A DNA stretch of 64,000 bases from Arachis hypogaea (taxonomy: Eukaryota > Streptophyta > Magnoliopsida > Fabales > Fabaceae): assembly GCF_003086295.3 (NCBI RefSeq), contig NC_092052.1, positions 27,379,427-27,443,426 of the forward strand, given 5' to 3'. The notes under the pieces were generated by a model that was given only the letters and a program-made list of their open reading frames with translations, had not been told where the DNA came from and did no database searches. Within the stretch, counting starts at the first letter, position 1. Every line of letters begins with the position of its first letter. Both the position numbers and the translations under genes were made by a program. This document shows, piece after piece, positions 22,141-33,795 of this stretch.

Positions 22141-23385
22141 AACTTCCCTTTTTCTAACTATCTATGTCTTCACTTCCAATTAAATCATTTGGTTGGGATC
22201 GCGTAGTTAAAATCTTAGTTTGAATTTCACTAACCCTTTATCTATTGTTTCGGTTTTCAATTTAGAACCTAGGTTGTCAAATCTTTCGGGGTTGGGTTGA
22301 TACCGGCGTGACTAACATACCATGACACCTTAATGTATAGCCTTGTCATTTTTCCTCCGATGGGTGAAAGGTAGATGGATTTTTGTCATTCAATTCACAA
22401 TTACCTAATGGTATTAAATCCTTCGATCATTGCTAAAGTTTTTCTATTGGGGCATCGTCATGGCACCATGAGGTTGCATCCACCCACTTCCTAAGTTTTT
22501 GGTTAATGTGTCGTTAGGTTCAGGTGTGATGAATCTCGACACAGGTTGCTTTCTGCTTTCAAAGTTCAAAAACTTGTTATATCAGGACATCTAAGTAATC
22601 AGTGCATATTGACGCGTCGATTAAACCGCATACAACACGGTCGACAAAACTAAAGCTTCAGATCTCTTCTTGTTTTGGTATACTACTCATTCCGTCTTCC
22701 GTATTTTAAAAGTTTTTCTCCTATTGAGTTATCGCCTTGATGGCTATATTTAGGACTATACAAGCTGTTCGCCAAACTCGAGGCAACTTTTGGGAAATAC
22801 TAAACTAAAAAACACTCACACCATACACATGGTGTTCACATGAAATGGAAAGGACATTTGGTATTGTGACCGTACTAAGTCTAAAACGAATGACAACATT
22901 CACAAGGAGAAAAATTAAAGTGCATTGTAGGAAGGAATTCAACTTGATCATGTGATAGAGAGAGAGAACAGGGGACATTGAGTCAAGTAAGTTTCAACTG
23001 ACTTTTGGAGAGTGCAGATTGCGGAGGTGAGCAACTCCACTCATGGCATATTGCGTTGACGCTGGTTGAAACTAGATATTTATTGGACTATCTTTTATTG
23101 ATATATGAATTTATATGACTAAGTTTAAATTGCATGTACAAGCATGAGACTTGAATACTTTGGAGACCTTGACACCCAATAAGTAAGCACCAATGTTCCT
23201 GTGCATGATGGCAATAAATCCGCTGGAATATTAGTAGTGTTGTATATTGAATATGAAATACATCTAATGGTATTATTATTATTATTGAAATTATATTTCA
23301 AATAGAAAATTAAATAGGCAAGAAAAGTAAATACTTCTTGCATGTTTAGATTAGAATACATATATGATCATACATCATATGGCTA
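22141..23385. other. Unclassified region, probably decayed element interior
   Basis: No frame can be followed on either strand. The sequence is less AT-rich than the intergenic DNA and adjoins the pol tail, so it may be eroded pol of the same minus-strand element. I could not identify RT or integrase motifs. Confidence 0.35.
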
Positions 23386-23705
23386 TGACTCCATCCCCTG
23401 AGAAATCACCGTGGAGAGTAGCAAATAGTCCTTCTTTCCAACTGCATCAATGCTTGCAAATGCTAGGAAGTCATTTATGGCTAAGAATATCATTTGGATT
23501 GCTGGTGCTGGTCTTTTGATATTTATTTTGTTATGCGTTTATATTTTTATACTGTGGTGCTTTAAGCGAGGCCAGAGAAGAAAAATGCCAAGAAGCAAAA
23601 TGTTGGTGTCTTCGAGAGTCCTTTACATAAACCTACTTGTAGTGACACTTCCTTTGAAGCAACCAATCGGAAGAAATTCTTTGTTGGGAGACAGTATGCA
23701 GCCGA
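23386..23705 (+). pseudogene. STRUBBELIG-receptor-family kinase fragment (juxtamembrane region)
   Basis: The fragment encodes a Pro/Ser-rich ectodomain end (PSPEKSPWRVANSPSF), then MLANARKSFMAKN, a single transmembrane helix (IIWIAGAGLLIFILLCVYIF), a basic stop-transfer motif (CFKRGQRRK), and in a shifted frame an intracellular stretch (ESPLHKPTCSDTSFEATN, KKFFVGRQ). This order fits SRF leucine-rich-repeat receptor kinases of the plasma membrane. Frameshifts lie just before MLANARKS and after QRRK. LRR and kinase parts are absent. It sits between the chromovirus remnant and AT-rich repeats. Family assignment is from memory of SRF proteins. Confidence 0.6.
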
Positions 23706-23724
23706 AGTTTTATATATGCATGTA

Positions 23725-25290
23725 GATGTTTATTTTTCATGTAAATGAGATGTTTATTTTTAATGTAAATGGGATATTTTAATGTATTTAATGGTCAATT
23801 TAAGATGATCATTTTAGTAGGTATGCGGATGATTATTTTAATTTTTATGTAGATGATTATTTTGACTGGATTGAGTTTAGTTATATATAATTACAATATA
23901 TTAGATATTCAATTCATTAGGTATGCAGATGATTATTTTTATTCTTAAGTGGATGGTTATTTTTACTAAAGGTGAGTGGCGTGTGGCAAGCCAAGCAGCG
24001 AAGGTGGAGTGGAATGATTATTGATGAAGGTGGGGTGGCTGCTGGTTGAAAAAAAAGAGGGTATTGAAATGAAATGTTTTGGTAAATTAGAATTTTAGAT
24101 CGTTATTTTTTTGAAATAATTAATTGGATTTTTTTAAAATTTAAAATTTAAAATTAGGGGATTTTGAAATTTAAAATTCGATGTGAAATAACTGAATAAG
24201 AATTTTTGAATTTAGAGTGGACGGGTTTTTATTATTTATCCCTATTGGGCTAAATAATTAGCCCATTGTACATATTGTACAGTAGGGATTCATTTTTTAA
24301 ATAAAATTAGGGTTCTACAATTCATTGTAGCTGTGCTTAAGGAGTGTCTTGATTGCCTTATTTTTCACCACCTATAAGAGATTCCAATTCGTTTTAATTT
24401 TTTCATAAGTTTGAATTATACTGTAAATATATTCCATGATTTATCATTATGCAAATTAATAAATTATCTATTAATTTTGTTTTCATGCAGTGAAAGATCC
24501 TCTTGTTTTCTAGTTTTATTAGATTCTCAATTAAAAAAGAAGCGATCTGCAAGATTTTAAATTTGTGATGACGATAGTGATTGTCCTTTCTATTCTCTCT
24601 TTTCACAAAGTTTCGTTCAACCATCAAATATTTTTTTTAATTTTGGAAAACAACAAAGAAGAAAATCTTCACAAGTCGGAAGTACGAAAGGTGCAATTCA
24701 ATTTAATAATGATAATATGTTATAAATTAATAACAAATATTTGGTTATATTCATCTACTTTGTAAATAAAAGCACCTAAGCCCATGACTATCAAAATTTA
24801 TATATATATGTATATGTTTTGTTGATGATCATATTGTGATTTATATGCTTTCTTCTTCTTTTTTTAGAAGTTCTTAGTAAATTTAGTGAAATTCACAACC
24901 TAAACCTGCATTATTTCAACTATAATCTATATATACTGGGAGAAAATGTTGATAAAAGAAAACTCAATAATACGTTGGTAGTTAGCGTTATTTCTTTACT
25001 TTAATTTTAGTTGAATGAATCATTTTCATCGTTATGTATATGTTGGAACACTATCGTCAAATTAAACAAGACCAAAAATTAATAAAGTTGTACCGTACAA
25101 CTATTGATAATGTTTAGCAATGGGTAAAATTATCATGTAGTTATGTTATGTCATAAATTGTCTTTAATTTATGCATATTTTGATAAAATTATTTCTAAGA
25201 AAGAATTATTTATGTTTTAATAAATAATCTAATAAATTCCTATAGTTTTAATTCACCATGTTTGATTGTGCTAGGTAAACATAATGTCTA
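23725..25290. other. AT-rich region with degenerate short repeats
   Basis: At 23725-23975 a GTAGATGATTATTTT-like unit recurs several times with spacing of about 45-50 bases. At 24246-24265 and 24267-24281 two adjacent inverted repeats occur (TGGGCTAA/TTAGCCCA and TGTACA/TGTACA), suggesting the end of an unidentified element. No gene is supported in the rest. Confidence 0.45.
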
Positions 25291-25291
25291 C

Positions 25292-25445
25292 GTACATGGA
25301 TAATGAAAATCTAATTCGGACAATCATTTGGGTGATGATTTCAATTATGAATCGATTTCAGATGATGAATATTCATTAGATGTTACTAGCAATAAATGAA
25401 GATACAGGTGAAGTTAAAAGAATTGTGAATTTAATGGTGGATGAG
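25292..25445 (+). pseudogene. Possible FAR1-like N-terminal fragment
   Basis: An acidic stretch (DDFNYESISDDEYSLDVTSN, then NEDTGEVKRIVNLMVDE after a one-base shift) resembles the N-terminal leader of FAR1/MULE-type proteins. It is placed upstream of the clear FAR1 C-terminal part at 28359 with an LTR fragment between them. The assignment rests mostly on that context. Confidence 0.3.
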
Positions 25446-26449
25446 TAGTGGGTTTTACTCCAAAACTCATTGGATAAGGTGAGATATCACTAAATCCTTA
25501 TGTTTAGTTGTATGTCATAAACCCTAACTTTAATTCTTGTTGTTTTACGTGATATAGAGTGTTCTTGGTGTTATTTGGCATTGAGTGAAGGCTTGAAAGC
25601 TTGTGGTGAAGTGGTTTTGTGCGTAGAGGATAATCGGCCAAGGTATGGTTTCAGTTTCCTTTATGTAATATGTAATGTTTAGTGAAACTTATGTTAGTGG
25701 ACCATAGGATAGGATTGAATTGGATATATGGTTGTTTGAACTATGTTTGTGGTATATGCATGATGATGGAGAATAAAGAAAAGGTATATGTCGAGGTATG
25801 ATTGTGGTGGATTCTAATATGATGATGGATTGATGTTAATTGTTGGTAGTTATTGATTATTGTGGGTGATGGTGATTGTTGGGGATTATTGGTGTTGATG
25901 ATGTTTGATGATTATTGATGCTTGTGATGATTTTGATGAACTAAGATGGTGATTGTTTGTGTTTGATTGTGAATGTTGATGATGATAATGAGTATTGAAT
26001 ATTATGGTTGGTGTTGTTAACAATTGGTGGTGATTGTGAGCTTTAATTATGATTGAGTTGAGGAAGTGAGGAGTTTGATAAAAATCTAAGTAAGTTAGTG
26101 AGGATTAAATGGTTTTAATAGTGAATGAATGAGAGATGTTGAGAAATATTGGTATGAGGTTTTGTGTTGGTTTTAGGTGTGTTTGATTTAGTTTGGATTT
26201 GAAGTTTTGGAAATTAGAGAATTTTGTTGAATTTGGTAAAGCTTTGTTTTTATCGAACTTTAGCGGATCATAACTTGAGCCTCAGATCTTGAAATTTAAT
26301 GATTTTTATTTTTAATTAAAGATGACTTTGAGAGCATTAAAATGATATAAAGTTTGGGAAAAATGGAGTTTTGTAAAGGAAGTTATGAACGTTTAAAGTT
26401 CGGTATGAAAATCTTATTTTTTGCAACTTTAAATTTTTCTGAGTTTGAT

Positions 26450-26700
26450 AAAATATGCGTACACGAACCTGTGCACGTGATGTGGGCTTTCTCTATTGCC
26501 TGGGGGTCTCGTGTACGCAGACACTAGTATGCGTACACGAGCATGTAATTTCAAGGCATGCGTACGCGAGAATTTAACACGCGACGCGAGCATTCCATTC
26601 AGGTGGGAATACTAGTGTATGCGAGCAGGGTGTCGCGTACGTGACCACCTAATTTTAACAACATGCGTGCGCAGATAGGAGTCTTGCGTATGCGAGACCC
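26450..26700. repeat. CG-rich GCGTACGC-type motif cluster
   Basis: About ten GCGTACGC/GCGTACAC/GCGTATGC-like octamers within 250 bp, at the same relative position as the clusters at 30842-30962, 20220-20400 and 52850-53115 in the other LTRs. Confidence 0.8.
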
Positions 26701-27330
26701 CTGTTTTGCAGAAAAATAGTTTTTCTTAACTTTTCAAGGGTTTTCTAACTTTCCAAACTTCTTTATCTACTGTTTAAGATTGCTAACTAGTAATTAGGCC
26801 TTAAGACTAATAGAGATGGGTTAGTGGACTAAATTGATAATTTATGTATGAGTTTAGAAGACGGTGACTTAGACCTCGTATATCAGTTGGATGGAGTTGT
26901 CATGTGAACTGATGGGGAGCTGGGTTTATGATGAACTTGTGATATTGAGGCTAGATGATGAGATTGATTATCTGATTGTTATATGCATTGTTCTTCGTTG
27001 TAGGAGCTGTGGCAGTCTCCCGCCTACGTTCGGATGTGAGGGTTATGGTAGTCTCCCACTCACGTGATACGAATTGTATTGGTAAGTCGCTATACGCCTC
27101 AAGCAATGGCTGTGGCAGTCTCCCGCTTGTTGAGGTAGTGGTGCCGGCGTAGGTGCCGAGGCAGTCTTCTGCCTACGTTGAGATGTGAGGACTGAGACAG
27201 TCTCCTGCTCGCATAACCTTTCTACTGCAAGAGTGAACATGGGCACTATAACCTTAAAGAGTGTGCCAGGCACTATATCCATGAGTTGAGAGTGAGCAGG
27301 GCACTATATCCCTGGCATGGCAAAGAGGCG

Positions 27331-27370
27331 ACATCCCGAGGATGTGTCGGGTTGGCATTTTGAACCGACA
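27331..27370 (+). other. Conserved tandem hairpins near the LTR 3' end
   Basis: ACATCC (27331-27336) pairs with GGATGT (27340-27345); TGTCGG-G-TT (from 27345) pairs with AACCGACA (27363-27370) with one bulged G. Counterparts at 53718-53759 and, reversed, 19646-19695 keep the stems through paired changes. Confidence 0.6.
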
Positions 27371-28358
27371 ACTGATATTACGAGCCAAATAGGATAGACA
27401 TTCATCATATGCATCTCTTATGTGCTTGTTTGCTTTGATTACTTGTCGTCTGCCTAAATATATAATATGCCTACTTGCTTCTTGAATTACTTGCGATACA
27501 TGAATATTACCTGTGTATTACTTGTTTGCATATACTTTTGATTGTCTGGTGCTGAGGAGGTCAAGTAGGCGGCAGCAATGGGATCGTGTGGAGGGTAGGC
27601 TAGCGAAGACTGTGGGATATATCGGTGTGCTTGGTATTAGTTAGAAATCTCCTAAGTTTAGATAACCCTGTTTATAGTTTATGGTTTAAGTTATTTATTC
27701 TATTAAACTTGAATATCTGTATTTGATGTGAAGTTCTAGGATTGCATTTGGCATCCCAAAACCTTATATCTTACATATTAGACACTGTTACCAGACTGAG
27801 AACCTCCGGTTCTCATACCATATGTTGTTGTTTTTCAGATGCAGGTCGCAACCCACCTCGGTGAGTTTGTGGATATGGTGACAGAGCAGAGGATGATCTT
27901 TCTTATGCTTTATTTTACTTTACTTTTGTTGTAGTTATTCTCCCACTTTTGTATTTTATACTTTATTACCTTAGAGGTTTACTTGAGAGATAAGTTGTAT
28001 AAGCTGTTTTAACATAAAAACTATGTTTTGTCTGTTTGTAACTAGTTGGCCTAAACTCCGCGGGCTACGACTAGAGTTCTTTTGACTATCATACTTTTAT
28101 ATATATATATGATCATTATGGTATTATGTTCTATGTTGTATCTTGTGTCTTTACACCTTTTGTTATCATGAGGAACGTTTCACGCATTGTATCTCTATTT
28201 CTGTGTCCTTGGGCTATAATTCTTCATCAGGCTTCTAGTATTAGTATTTCCTTCTATATTTACTACTGTATGAGCTTTAGAATTGTCGTGACACTTTGTT
28301 ATTCTTCGCTTTACGACTATAGGTAAGGTTTAGGGTAACGGGTTAACACAGTACATGA

Positions 28359-29270
28359 ATGGTAAAAACTTATGAAACTCGAATGATGTGGGCATATTGT
28401 TTCCTAAGGAAAAGGTTTTTTAGGTACATTAGAACAACGTCACAGTGTGAAGGTATAAACTCTCTAATTAGATTTTATGTTAACCACAAGAATAGACTAA
28501 TTGACTTCCTGCGTAACCTAGATAGGAAATTAAATGAATATAGAAACAATGAATTAGTAGCTGACTTTAAATCTCAATGCTCTAAGCTCATGATGATTAC
28601 TTTCTTAGAAGTTCATGAAAGATTTGCAACAAATTGTTTCACTCGTAACATTTTTAAGTAAATACGTAACACGATTCAGAAGGATGGGGCATTAAATATC
28701 AAGTTATTGTCTACTGTTAGGGACAAGGTTAAATTTAGTATGACTGCTTTAGGAGACCTGATAAAAGATCGATTGGTGGAACTACATAGATGTAATAATC
28801 TATTTTCATGCTTGGCATTCCTTGTAGCCACATTTTCTATACCATGAAGTATGAGAACCTTCTTGAATTTCCAGAGTCTTTAATCTATAAAAGGTAGACT
28901 AAGAATGCAAAGAATGAATTTAGTTGTACAAGAATGTATGATAAGGATGATGTTGAGAGGGTTTTAAAGTTTTGAATGGGTACATTAGCATCCAATTGCA
29001 ATTAGCTCTGTGATCTTGTATGTAAAAAAGATGTTTACTTTGAAGAAATTCATTCAAAAATTGTGAAGCTAATTATTCATTTGCAATTCAAACGTAGAAG
29101 GCATTAATGATCTTTTTATTATTAAGAGTAAATGAGCCCCTTCCCATAGGTCTTTGTGGAGGAAAAAAAGAGTATGCTTTAATTGCTACAAATATGGCCA
29201 TTACTACAAGTGATGCCCTTATCTATTGCAAAAGACTGGCTAAGCTAATTTTTTCTAGACAACAATAGAG
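28359..29270 (+). pseudogene. FAR1/MULE-type transposase-derived protein, C-terminal part
   Basis: The first open stretch (28359-28661) encodes MMWAYCFLRKRFF, TTSQCEGINSLIRFYVNHKN and YRNNELVADFKSQCS, the signature of FAR1-related/Mutator transposases. After a TAA at 28659-28661 the decayed frame carries SWIM zinc-finger-like residues and ENLLEFPESLIYKR, and near 29165 a zinc knuckle (CFNCYKYGHYYKC, with a stop inside). FAR1-type proteins are domesticated or active MULE transposases, several acting as transcription factors. The catalytic central part is missing. The upstream boundary is the LTR fragment. Confidence 0.75.
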
Positions 29271-30079
29271 AATGCATCAACCATGATTGACTTCACTCAA
29301 CAGATGAATGGCTTTTAAGTTAGTTCATAATACTCAAAACATTTTCAAACATCACTTGTTTTTTATTTACAATGATATTTAAATATAAAATCCTATAACA
29401 CCTTCTTCAGAAAAAACTTTGTTAAATCTACCAAATGTTCCATTGTTAAGTCTGAAGAATTATTATGACCAAAATCATAGGTAACAGTTAGTGTTTATAA
29501 TATAGAGGTTATTATTCTAAATATGTGAACCATTATTAAAAAAAAATATACATAAGTTCTATTTAATGTTCATGCAAGGTTTAAAAAATGGTGGATCAAG
29601 GAAATATGAGGCAAAAAATACGAGTGAAAAGTGTAAAGATAGCATGGTTGGTGAGATCATGATTGCATTTTGTGTTTGGTTTTGAATCGCTATGCTTATT
29701 GAAACTATGTCACTAATTCTCTTACTTGTGTTGTTTTTTTACAACAAATGCATAATGTCAATGAAAGTAGTCTACCGATGGATGATGTCACAAGAGAATT
29801 GAAATTGATAAGAATAATTTATACTCTTTAAATGAAGTGAGTAAATACTTTTTTTTAATATTCTTCTTTAATGTTTACAGTGGAAGTTTCCGAAATTAAT
29901 GTCATGCGATAGGAACATTTATTGAAATTAGGAGGCCAAAATTTTACAAAAAGAACGTGGATGCACCATCAAATCCAAATATTCTTTCCACCATCTAATC
30001 CAAATATTATTAGCTATAGCGTACGTGCGTTCTAGTCCACCATCTAATCCAAATATTCTTTCCATTTAGCCTATCTTCA
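29271..30079. other. Unassigned AT-rich region
   Basis: No gene seen. At about 29967-30060 the phrase CCATCTAATCCAAATATT (one copy CCATCAAATCC) recurs three times within 95 bases, a small local duplication at the edge of the next pseudogene. Confidence 0.4.
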
Positions 30080-30720
30080 ACAACATTCTTATCTTTCATA
30101 ATGATGCACGGAATTGATGCATCACTAGAAAGAACAAAAGCATAATCGCCAGCATCTTTGTCCTTCCGAGTATGAAGTGTCACTTTGTCGACGACATGAC
30201 CGAACTTTTTGGTGAAAAAAATCTACAATAACGCCTGTTGTAGGCATAGAGTCTCTTCCAAAGGACATTGTTAGTGTCTTCAGACGCTCTGCGTCATCTA
30301 GTTCCTTGGAAACATATTTAAGTTTCTCTTATTCCTGTTGATTTATTAGCCTTCCTCCTTGTAGTTGTTGCATCCCTCCAGCTGGTACATGGTGTACGAC
30401 ATCATTATTTGGACTCGACAGCAGGCAAGAATGTGACATTTTATGAAAAATTCTGAATGATTTCTTTGGTAATCCATCCAAATGGCATTCATCGTCAAAT
30501 CACCCAAAACTCTTAGGCAAATATTATCTAGACTTTCTTTAACTCATTACAGCAATACATCCCTCATCCTATGCATTTTTGCTAGAGTTAAATTAGCCAT
30601 ACATGTTTGTCCGGCGGTCTCTAATGAATTATTTGCCTCCAACTCAATTGGGACATTTGGAGAAAATAAGCACTTTAAACATGAAATACAATCCTCAGCA
30701 AGATAATCCATGAACATGCT
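30080..30720 (-). pseudogene. Unrecognised gene fragments, minus strand
   Basis: Several minus-strand stretches look coding by composition: SPNVPIELEANNSLETAGQ (near 30640), SPNNDVVHHVPAGGMQQLQG and YVSKELDDAERLKTLTMSFG (about 30420-30260), and, in another frame, FGHVVDKVTLHTRKDKDAGD (about 30200). Stops and frameshifts separate them. I cannot name the gene; the last part is vaguely RNA-binding-domain-like. A plus-strand open frame at 30482-30706 is the shadow of this. Confidence 0.4.
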
Positions 30721-30799
30721 TCTTTAGTCGTTGCTTGTTGTATAACACCTCTGACTTCCATTCTTTCCAACAAGAGAAGAAAGGAGATGACCAACATAG

Positions 30800-32550
30800 A
30801 CTCTGTGGGTTCACTTTAAATCCCCATGTCAAATGTTACAAGTCGCGTACGCATGCCTCAAAATCAATGCTTCCGCATACGCAAGTCAGTGCCCGCGTAC
30901 GCAAGATCACTTGGCAGTGGCCAATATCCGCGTGGTGTGCACTGTTCCGCGTATGCATGCTCATAATAACTTAGAAAATTTTTGAAAGCTGCAGAATTCA
31001 TATTTTTATGCCGAATTTCAAATGCACATAACTTTTTCATTTTAAAACATTTTTTGCTTGTTCTTCAAACGTCATAAAACTCTCGGACCCAACTTTCATC
31101 TAAATCAAGTTTCATCCAAAATGAGGGTCCGGAGACCAAGTTATGCCTTGCCATAATTTTTCAAAAACAAGGTTTTATAAAAATATACAAGGCTCTCTAG
31201 TTTCCCAAAACATCAAATCAAACCAATTTCAAAACATAATATAATCCATACCAAAACATACCATTTAACAACCACAATCCCATATATATGCTCCATTCCT
31301 TACCAATTCACCTTCTCAACCATTTTCACACCTAAATATTATTCAATTCACCACTTGTCATCAACATCAACCATAATAATACATATTCACCTTCAACATC
31401 ATAAAACCCACAATTATCACAACTTGTCATCAACATCAACCATAAAAATACATATTCACCTTCAACATCAAACATCAACAACACCATTAATCATCATAAA
31501 TCACCAACAATTCAAATTTATCCTAAGGTTCATTGGCCTAAATTTCATGAAACATTACATGTTACATAAAGAAAACCGAAAACCATACTTTAGCCGATTT
31601 CCAACACGCTCAAAACACCAACTTGATTCCAACCAAGCTTCCACAAAACTTCAACCACCGAAACTCAAATCCAAAAGCTCCAAATTACCGAAACAACTCC
31701 AACAAACACCAATGCTCAAGCTAACATCATATAATTCATCACAATAAGCAACTAGGGTTCACAATTTCACTAAATCACAGGGTTAAGAGGTATCTTACCT
31801 TACTCACAGCAGATTAGGATAAAACCCAACAATTGTCCACTATTGGTTGGCACGTAGACAACAAAAATCATGAAACTTACTCAAAAACAAAACCTAAAAT
31901 GTGGAAATGCATAGGGCAGAGAACTAGAGCACGAGTTTTGACTTCTCACCTACTTTGTTGGGCTAGAAATGATGAACTCGACGAAAGCTTTGCGTGGCCG
32001 AAAATAGCACGCGAATTGGAGCACCGTAGCTCAAGTTACAAGCAAAAAAGGATGAAGATGAATAGTGAAATGGGGTTTCCTTCTTCTCTTCTCAAACCAG
32101 CGTGCTCCTCCCTCTCAATTTCTGAATTGAGTGTGTTAAATGAGCTGATTGGGTCACTAATGAAGCATATATATGTTGGGCTTGGGCCCAACTTAGGCCC
32201 AGTCTAACCCACTTAGTGTTTTTTGTTCATTTGACCCAACTTTAGGCCAAAACCTTTAGAATTAGTGCCCAGTTTTCAATTCTAAATATTTTCCTAAGTT
32301 TTTCTACTATTTTATTTTCTCTCATGCAGTACCAGACAGACTTAAGTCAGTATTGTCAGCTATTTTACCAATACGTGTTTTTACGCAAATTTTTCACAGA
32401 AAATTACATTTTTCCACTTGGAAAAATCTACTGAATCCAAATCTCACCTTTATATTTTCTAATTAGCACTTCCAAATTTTCGAACCCATTTCGGACAATT
32501 AATTTATTATTTTATTTTATCTAAGCGGTCGATTAATTTTGGTTCTTACA
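30800..32550 (-). mobile_element. LTR fragment, minus strand, same broad family as 51315-54035
   Basis: On the minus strand it begins TGTAAGAACCAAAATTAATC at 32550. Its first 100 bases align with the start of the solo LTR at 51315 (TGTAAGAATCGCGAATTAAT). It has a TATA-like CATATATATGC after GGGCCCAAGC at about 32166-32190 and a GCGTACGC-rich cluster at 30842-30962. The 3' half with the hairpins is absent, so the element is truncated near 30800. Confidence 0.75.
32166..32176 (-). promoter_or_regulatory. Putative LTR TATA box
   Basis: CATATATATGC on the minus strand follows a GGGCCCAAGCCCAAC stretch, the same order (TGGGCC elements, then TATA) as in the solo LTR at 51650-51690. Confidence 0.45.
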
Positions 32551-32961
32551 CGACTTGCTTATGACATAGAAGCCATGATCCCTATTGAAGTAAATGAAGA
32601 AAGCCCAAGGATAAGGTTCTACAATGAAGTAGAAAACATTCAAACTAAAAAGAAGAGTTCGAACTCCTCCTAGAAATCCAAGAACAAGCTCGGATAATGG
32701 AAGAAGCGTTGAAACAAAGGATGTCCACAAGGTACAACAAGAAAGTCATCAGAAGAAGCTTCACCATGAACGACCTCATACTAATTAGAAATGACATCAG
32801 AGTACAGAAGTCGGGCAAAGGAAAGTTGGCTGCAAATTGGAAAGGATCTTACAAGATCATTGAAGTCTTAGAAAAAAGGTTACTACAAAGTGTCTGACCT
32901 ACAAGGGAACGAGCTCCCTAGGTCGTGGCATGCATCCAACACGAAGAGATACTACAGCTAA
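32551..32961 (+). pseudogene. Integrase C-terminal tail of a Tat/Ogre-type Ty3-gypsy element
   Basis: The frame reads RLAYDIEAMIPIEV, EEALKQRMSTRYNKKVIRRSF, NDLILIRNDI, GKGKLAANWKGSYKIIEVL and, after a one-base shift near 32875, a tail ending in an RSWHASNTKRYYS-type sequence before TAA. This is the conserved end of Tat/Ogre integrase (the GKLAANWEGPY region). An earlier stop-containing segment lies at 32551-32696. The element is cut exactly at the end of the LTR fragment (32550); upstream pol is missing. Confidence 0.8.
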
Positions 32962-33795
32962 AAGTGCACCTTACTCCCTAGTGTACTCTTTTTTCCGACT
33001 TCATGGTTTTTTCCCGAGAAGGATTTTCCTGAAGGAGGTTTTAACGAGGCATCATATTAAGGGCTAGGGGTTAAAGATAGAAAAACTCTTCGTAGCAAAA
33101 TAGCTTCTGTAAATCATTTTTCATTAATGTTAATTCGTCATTTATCCCATTTTCTACAAATTGATTGTTCTACTATATGCACCGATTTAACCTCGATAAA
33201 GCACGAAAATCATTGTTCGACCTAGATGGTCGGCAAGATAAAACAAAAAGGTCCAAATTTGTGTAAGAAGTTATATAAGCAGATCGTGGCGTGACCTCAT
33301 AAAGCTACTTGTACAAAAATAAGTTAGCAAAAGAGGCAAGCCTAAAACGAATCACAAAAGTAACTTGATAAAACAAGACTGACCTATTAAGGTCGAATCT
33401 AAGTCTCGACATCAAGAAAGCAAAATAGTATCCGAATTTATAATAGATCGTTCAAAATATCCAAACAAGGTATCCAACGTGATAAAACAACTCGACCAAT
33501 CAAGTTGTAAAAGAAAGTCCTCATCGACTCTTATAAAAAGGATAGCATCCTCATATGATAAAAATTTTGTCAAGTGGTATTTGAAAAATCACAAAAAACA
33601 AACAAAAGCACAACATGCAAGTAAAGTAAAAGTTACAAAAAAAACTTATAAACAAGTGTGGCAAGCAAATTATAAGACATTTTAAAGGCCCCCAAAGGGG
33701 CAAAATTTCATAAGCAAGAGTACTTAGAAAACAACTATTACAAAATAAAATGTTCAAAAGACCCACGGACAGGACCATCAAATACAAAAGAAAAG
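32962..33795. other. Non-coding spacer of the Tat-type element
   Basis: A TTTTTTCCCGAGAAGGATTT block at about 33010, common after pol in Tat-type elements, is followed by AT-rich non-coding DNA up to the end of the antisense ORF. No gene is supported. Confidence 0.45.

Larger units (their letters stand above)
25446..28349 (+). mobile_element. LTR fragment (5'-truncated), same family as 51315-54035
   Basis: It is homologous to the solo LTR at 51315-54035 from the AATCGGCCAAGGTATGGTTT block (about 25630) to the end, including a GCGTACGC-rich cluster (26450-26700), paired hairpins (27331-27370), the GACATTCATCAT block and the GGTAAGGTTTAGGGTAA tail. The expected TGTAAGAA start with its promoter is missing, so the 5' end is truncated. 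The 3' end near 28347 is imperfect and no target duplication is found. Confidence 0.75.

Noticed and set aside
30482..30974. Plus-strand open frames
   Set aside because: They lie opposite the minus-strand fragments or in the CG-rich LTR cluster and show no coding character.
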